A stretch of DNA of 36,019 bases, taken from assembly GCA_900754955.1 (NCBI GenBank), contig CAAEEV010000026.1, forward strand, positions 1-36,019. The letters are read 5' to 3'. The notes beneath the pieces are model-generated. The model had not been told where the DNA came from. It was given only the letters and a program-made list of their open reading frames with translations, and made no database searches. Position numbers and translations under genes: made by a program. Of the stretch, positions 34,788 through 36,019 are shown in pieces. The first letter of the stretch is position 1. The number at the start of each line of letters is the position of its first letter. The stretch comes from Eggerthellaceae bacterium (lineage in GTDB: Bacteria > Actinomycetota > Coriobacteriia > Coriobacteriales > Eggerthellaceae).

Positions 34788-35312
34788 ATGGCTCTGGCAC
34801 AATGTTCCGAATGCGGCAAAGAAGTATCCGACAGAGCGGAGACCTGCCCCAACTGCGGACACCCTATCGGAGTTGAAGCCTCCTCAAAGAAGAAAGCTTC
34901 CCTGAAGACCGGCAGCATAATTGGCCTCATCGGAGGCGCGTCCTTCACGTTGATCATGGTCCTCGCGATGTCGAATCTCCTAAACGCGCCCCAGGATGAA
35001 CCCCCAGATGTAACCGTGACGGTAGAGTCTGGCACAAATGCCGTCATCGGCGACATCGGAGTCCTCTGCTGCGTCGCAGCGACCGTGCTCTTCATCGTTG
35101 CCTTGGCAATGGGAAGCAAGCTCAGCCGAAAAGCAGCGATCGGCGTCAGCGTTGCAGCCCTCGTGCTCTCCATAGTCGCGCTCATCGGCATCGCACTCTA
35201 TTTCAACGTCCTCATGATCTGCATCGGATGGCTGTTCCTCTGGGAGCCCGTACTAGAAGTGATCGGCTCAGTGAAGATGCTTTCAAGCGCATTGAAACTC
35301 GAAGATGCATAG
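34788..35312 (+). CDS. Zinc-ribbon membrane protein
   Basis: 174 residues. An N-terminal zinc ribbon (CSECGKEVSDRAETCPNCG, two CxxC knuckles) is followed by a Lys/Ser linker and about four hydrophobic segments, so the ribbon probably faces the cytoplasm. Third codon positions are noticeably less GC-biased than in the upstream operons. The ATG at 34788 follows a consensus AGGAGG. The stop overlaps the next start. Function is unknown; similar ribbon-plus-membrane proteins often accompany DUF2752 proteins. Confidence 0.8.
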   Translation: MALAQCSECGKEVSDRAETCPNCGHPIGVEASSKKKASLKTGSIIGLIGGASFTLIMVLAMSNLLNAPQDEPPDVTVTVESGTNAVIGDIGVLCCVAATVLFIVALAMGSKLSRKAAIGVSVAALVLSIVALIGIALYFNVLMICIGWLFLWEPVLEVIGSVKMLSSALKLEDA

Positions 35313-35625
35313 GCTCACCGCATTTCTCTACAACAAGGAGTTCTCCAACGCCAGACTCATCGCCTACCTTGTTGCATACGGGTTCTTTGCACTCTCTTTG
35401 GCGCTTCCCGTTCACTACGCCTGCGCCGAAGGAGCGCAATGCCCCGGATGCGGCTTCCGCGAAGCTGTAGGGTATGTCCTCAAGCAAGATTTCCCAGCAG
35501 CGTTCGCCCTGAACCCGCTCATCCTCCCCACAGTTTTAATTACCGCAGGGGTTCTCGTTGACGTTCTTGCCATCACATGGCATAGGCTGCGGCAAACATG
35601 CCCCGCCCCCACCGCAGCTAAATAA
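35305..35625 (+). CDS. DUF2752 family small membrane protein
   Basis: 106 residues with two or three hydrophobic segments. The DUF2752 hallmark CPGCGFREAV, followed by DFPAAFALNPL, is present. The family has no known activity. It begins within the last codons of the zinc-ribbon gene (ATGCATAG), so the two are co-translated, and it shares that gene's weaker GC bias. Confidence 0.8.
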   Translation: MHRLTAFLYNKEFSNARLIAYLVAYGFFALSLALPVHYACAEGAQCPGCGFREAVGYVLKQDFPAAFALNPLILPTVLITAGVLVDVLAITWHRLRQTCPAPTAAK

Positions 35626-35702
35626 TCGCTCAGGGCATCCTGAACGATTTCGATACCAAAACTCACACCGCAGGCGTAAGCCAGCAAGAAAGAGCGAGGT
35701 AG

Positions 35703-35905
35703 AGTGCCTCGGGACTTCGCCAACATCGAGTCAAGCCACCAGCCGAGCCCACGTCAGCGAGGGGCCGCACGGTGCCCGAGGTTGTCCCGCCTTTGGGCCA
35801 AGCCGCCTTCGCGTAAGCGCAGCGCCCAGAACAAGAGGCAAGACCGAGTGCCTCGGGGCTTCGCCAACATCGAGTCAAACCGCAGGTCGAACCCAAGTCA
35901 ACGAG
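35703..35905. repeat. Two 59-bp direct repeats 144 bp apart
   Basis: Copies at 35703-35761 and 35847-35905 begin AGTGCCTCGGG and contain CTTCGCCAACATCGAGTCAA. They differ at 9 of 59 positions. GCGTAAGC also precedes each copy. The second copy abuts the folded element at 35905. The minus-strand frame across them merely repeats the same peptide and is not taken as a gene. Confidence 0.75.
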
Positions 35906-36005
35906 CGGGATTCTGGCGAGTGCAGATGGCGTGAAAGCCCGACGAAGCGTACTAAAGGGTACGCGAGGAGGGCTTGGAGCGCCAGCTGCGCCGCCAGAAT
36001 CCCGC
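35905..36005 (+). ncRNA. 101-nt multi-stem structured element, candidate RNA
   Basis: Four nested stems. The outer is a perfect 14 bp, GCGGGATTCTGGCG (35905-35918) with CGCCAGAATCCCGC (35992-36005). The second is GCAGATGGCG (35922-35931) with CGCCAGCTGC (35980-35989), one mismatch. The third is AAGCCC (35935-35940) with GGGCTT (35970-35975). The innermost is GCGTAC (35947-35952) with GTACGC (35959-35964), loop TAAAGG. The strand shown is arbitrary. It may be a folded RNA or a mobile palindromic repeat; the contig ends 14 bp later. Confidence 0.6.
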
Positions 36006-36019
36006 GCAGCGTCGAGCAG

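Noticed and set aside
35663..35896. Minus-strand frame with an internally repeated peptide
   Set aside because: The repeat simply reflects the 59-bp DNA duplication; no ribosome site or family similarity.

Overview
The window is a high-GC, densely packed bacterial chromosome segment that looks like an anaerobic gut actinobacterium of the class Coriobacteriia, most likely Eggerthellaceae. The pointers are the actinobacterial-type integration host factor mIHF, a secreted molybdopterin oxidoreductase operon facing a membrane-bound LuxR regulator, a CoA-dehydratase-activase-like operon and strong GC bias at third codon positions. The genus cannot be fixed from sequence reading alone. No rRNA, tRNA, CRISPR, transposase or phage gene was seen.

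Layout. 57-3047 (minus): a PLP aminotransferase, a universal stress protein and a TSUP-family permease. 3279-8254 (plus): pxpB, pxpC, accB, accC and a DUF1445 (YcsI-type) protein. 8316-10306: a LysR regulator divergent from a TDT-family carrier. 10894-15423 (minus): a respiratory operon in the order TorD-like chaperone, Tat-exported molybdoenzyme, four-cluster ferredoxin subunit, NrfD membrane anchor. 15718-17388 (plus): the divergent membrane LuxR regulator. 17640-18893 (minus): an NRAMP-fold transporter without the usual metal-binding residues, divergent from pxpA (19374-20135). 20631-24138 (minus): a polar amino-acid ABC importer. 24344-26148 (minus): mazG and a small alarmone synthetase. 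26489-27874 (plus): mIHF and a SpoU-type RNA methyltransferase. 28239-30972: a DUF2064 glycosyltransferase-like protein, then CstA. 31234-34527 (plus): a three-gene DUF2229 / HgdB-like / activase operon. 34788-35625: two small membrane proteins of less GC-biased composition. The right edge holds a strongly folded 101-nt element.

Main reading. pxpB-pxpC-accB-accC-ycsI, the NRAMP-like gene and pxpA together match the parts list of the Bacillus subtilis ycsF-ycsG-ycsI-kipI-kipA operon plus a biotin carboxylase and a biotin carrier. Here the set is split into two arms around a molybdoenzyme/LuxR cassette. PxpB/PxpC homologues form the carboxyltransferase part of urea carboxylase, so the four-gene block could be a split biotin-dependent carboxylase acting on 5-oxoproline or another lactam or amide. 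The NRAMP-like protein is then a candidate carrier for that organic substrate rather than for a metal. This is inference from gene content and missing residues.

The spacers are unusually structured: a family of asymmetric palindromes (1414-1458, 1626-1680, 10450-10506, 10640-10686), degenerate tandem repeats after several stop codons, an inverted pair near 20.3-20.5 kb, and many intrinsic terminators.
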